From Candidatus Methanoperedens sp. (GTDB lineage: Archaea; Halobacteriota; Methanosarcinia; Methanosarcinales; Methanoperedenaceae), in assembly GCA_027460605.1 (NCBI GenBank), contig JAPZAN010000138.1, forward strand, positions 1 through 7,703: a DNA stretch of 7,703 nucleotides, in the 5' to 3' direction. The notes under the pieces are model-generated. The model was not told where the DNA came from, made no database searches, and saw nothing but the letters and a program-made list of their open reading frames with translations. The position numbers and the translations under genes were made by a program. The first letter of the stretch is position 1; each line of letters opens with the position of its first letter. Below are positions 6,766 through 7,703 of this stretch, one piece after another.

Positions 6766-7638
6766 TTAATGCACAATCTTTGCAATGTCCATCTCAAGAA
6801 TATCCTCAGCGCCGAGGCTCTTGAGTTTCGGGATAAGTATATTTATCTCGCTCTTGCTTACCACGGTTTCCACCGCATAATAATCAGATTTATAGAGTTT
6901 TGAGACCGTGGGTTTTTTCATGGCAGGAAGCCCGCTCACGACTGCGTCAAGTTTGGACTCGGGGACATTCATAACAATATAAACCTTGCCGCGCGCTTCC
7001 AGTACTGCCTGCAGGAGGATTTTAATCTCCTCAATTTCCCTGCGCTTCACCGGGTCTTTCCAGGATTTCTTATTCGCAATGAGCTTCGTATTTGATTCAA
7101 GAATGATATCCACGATTTTTAACCCGTTCTTGCGCAGCGTTGAACCTGTCTCTGTCAAATCAACAATCACATCCACAAGTTCGGGAACCTTTGCTTCAGT
7201 TGCGCCATACGAATAGCGGATATCAACCTGGATTCCAAGGTTATCAAAAAATCTCCTCGTGAGTTTGGGATATTCTGTCGAGACCCTGCTTCCGGGTTTA
7301 ATATCCTTTGCAGTTTTGACATCCCGCTCATTCGGGACGGCAACCACGATTTTCACGATTCCCTCTCCCATTTTGCTGTAAAACATATCGGCGACTTCAA
7401 CTACGTCAGCATCCGACTCCATTACCCAGTCCTTCCCGGATATGCCCAGGTCAAAGTAACCCTCCTCAACGTATTTTGGGATTTCCTGGGGTCTGAGGAT
7501 TTTAACTTTCCGTATCCTCGGGTCTTTCACAGTCGGGTTATACTCGCGGTCAGTCTTCCTTATCTCAAGGTCTGCCTGTTTGAACAAAAGAAGAGTCTGC
7601 TCTTCAAGACTGCCTTTTGGGAGAGCGATATCAATCAT
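6766..7638 (-). CDS. hisG: ATP phosphoribosyltransferase, long form (HisG)
   Basis: HisG joins ATP and PRPP to give phosphoribosyl-ATP, the first and feedback-controlled step of histidine synthesis in the cytosol. At 290 residues it is the long form, which carries its own C-terminal ACT-like histidine-sensing domain (about residues 210-290) and does not need HisZ. Visible motifs are LPKGSL at 6-11, the GYFDLGISGKDWV segment at 60-72, VSTEYPKLTRRFF at 119-131 and the PRPP-binding loop DLTETGSTL at 160-168. The ATG at 7638 is supported by a strong GGGGG-containing ribosome-binding site four bases upstream. The gene ends with TAA, 78 bp before the antitoxin start, with no other his gene in the window. 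Scattered his genes are common in methanogenic archaea. The upstream promoter is only partly included; AT-rich stretches near 7665-7690 are candidates. Confidence 0.97.
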   Translation of the reverse strand: MIDIALPKGSLEEQTLLLFKQADLEIRKTDREYNPTVKDPRIRKVKILRPQEIPKYVEEGYFDLGISGKDWVMESDADVVEVADMFYSKMGEGIVKIVVAVPNERDVKTAKDIKPGSRVSTEYPKLTRRFFDNLGIQVDIRYSYGATEAKVPELVDVIVDLTETGSTLRKNGLKIVDIILESNTKLIANKKSWKDPVKRREIEEIKILLQAVLEARGKVYIVMNVPESKLDAVVSGLPAMKKPTVSKLYKSDYYAVETVVSKSEINILIPKLKSLGAEDILEMDIAKIVH

Positions 7639-7641
7639 AAT

Positions 7642-7649
7642 ACCCCCTT
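7642..7649 (-). promoter_or_regulatory. Ribosome-binding site of hisG
   Basis: On the - strand AAGGGGGT sits four bases before the ATG at 7638. It is the strongest Shine-Dalgarno-like site in the window and fixes the hisG start. Confidence 0.75.
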
Positions 7650-7703
7650 AACATGAATTCACTGATTAAAAGCTTTACTGACTTTTAACGCTCTTACCTG
7701 CCT

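Noticed and set aside
3698..7216. Plus-strand frames inside prf1, vapC, vapB, mptG and hisG
   Set aside because: They are antisense to well-recognised genes and their translations lack family features.
5002..7638. mptG and hisG as a PRPP-use gene cluster
   Set aside because: Both enzymes use PRPP, but they have unrelated folds, are separated by the TA pair, and nothing shows joint regulation.

Overview
The window looks like archaeal chromosome. Three genes say so: an aRF1-type release factor, a methanopterin-pathway synthase and archaeal-style TATA boxes and start codons. Use of methanopterin points to a methanogen, an ANME-type methane oxidiser or an Archaeoglobales-like lineage. The overall look (moderate GC, long-form HisG, PIN/AbrB pair) suggests Methanosarcinales or a Methanoperedens-like relative, but the lineage is an inference and was not tested.

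Layout. Positions 1-221 are an AT-rich, gene-free stretch that I read as a CRISPR leader. Positions 222-3683 are one CRISPR array of 53 repeats of 30 nt and 52 spacers of 34-37 nt (40 of them 36 nt). The repeat ends in ATTGAAAC, which as a crRNA 5' tag puts transcription on the + strand, and the only altered repeat is the last one, at the right-hand end. No cas gene lies in the window, so subtype and activity are unknown. Two base pairs' worth of contact separates systems here: one base after the last repeat comes the stop codon of the release factor gene, which runs on the - strand towards the array.

The rest of the window (3685-7638) holds five genes, all on the - strand. In their transcription order they are hisG (long-form ATP phosphoribosyltransferase), an AbrB-type antitoxin, a PIN-domain VapC toxin, mptG (beta-RFAP synthase, methanopterin synthesis) and prf1 (aRF1). 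The antitoxin, toxin and mptG are so tightly packed that they probably form one transcription unit behind a TATA box at 6707-6716. hisG and prf1 seem to have their own signals.

The most interesting part is the history written in the array. Spacer 27 and spacer 42 are identical. Spacer 24 and spacer 30 are the same protospacer with a change at position 2 (seed region) and a one-base shift at the 3' end. Six of the seven spacers 25-31 have unusual lengths. Together these suggest repeated encounters with the same elements and possibly a response to an escape variant. No clearly new gene system is visible; the housekeeping genes are ordinary.
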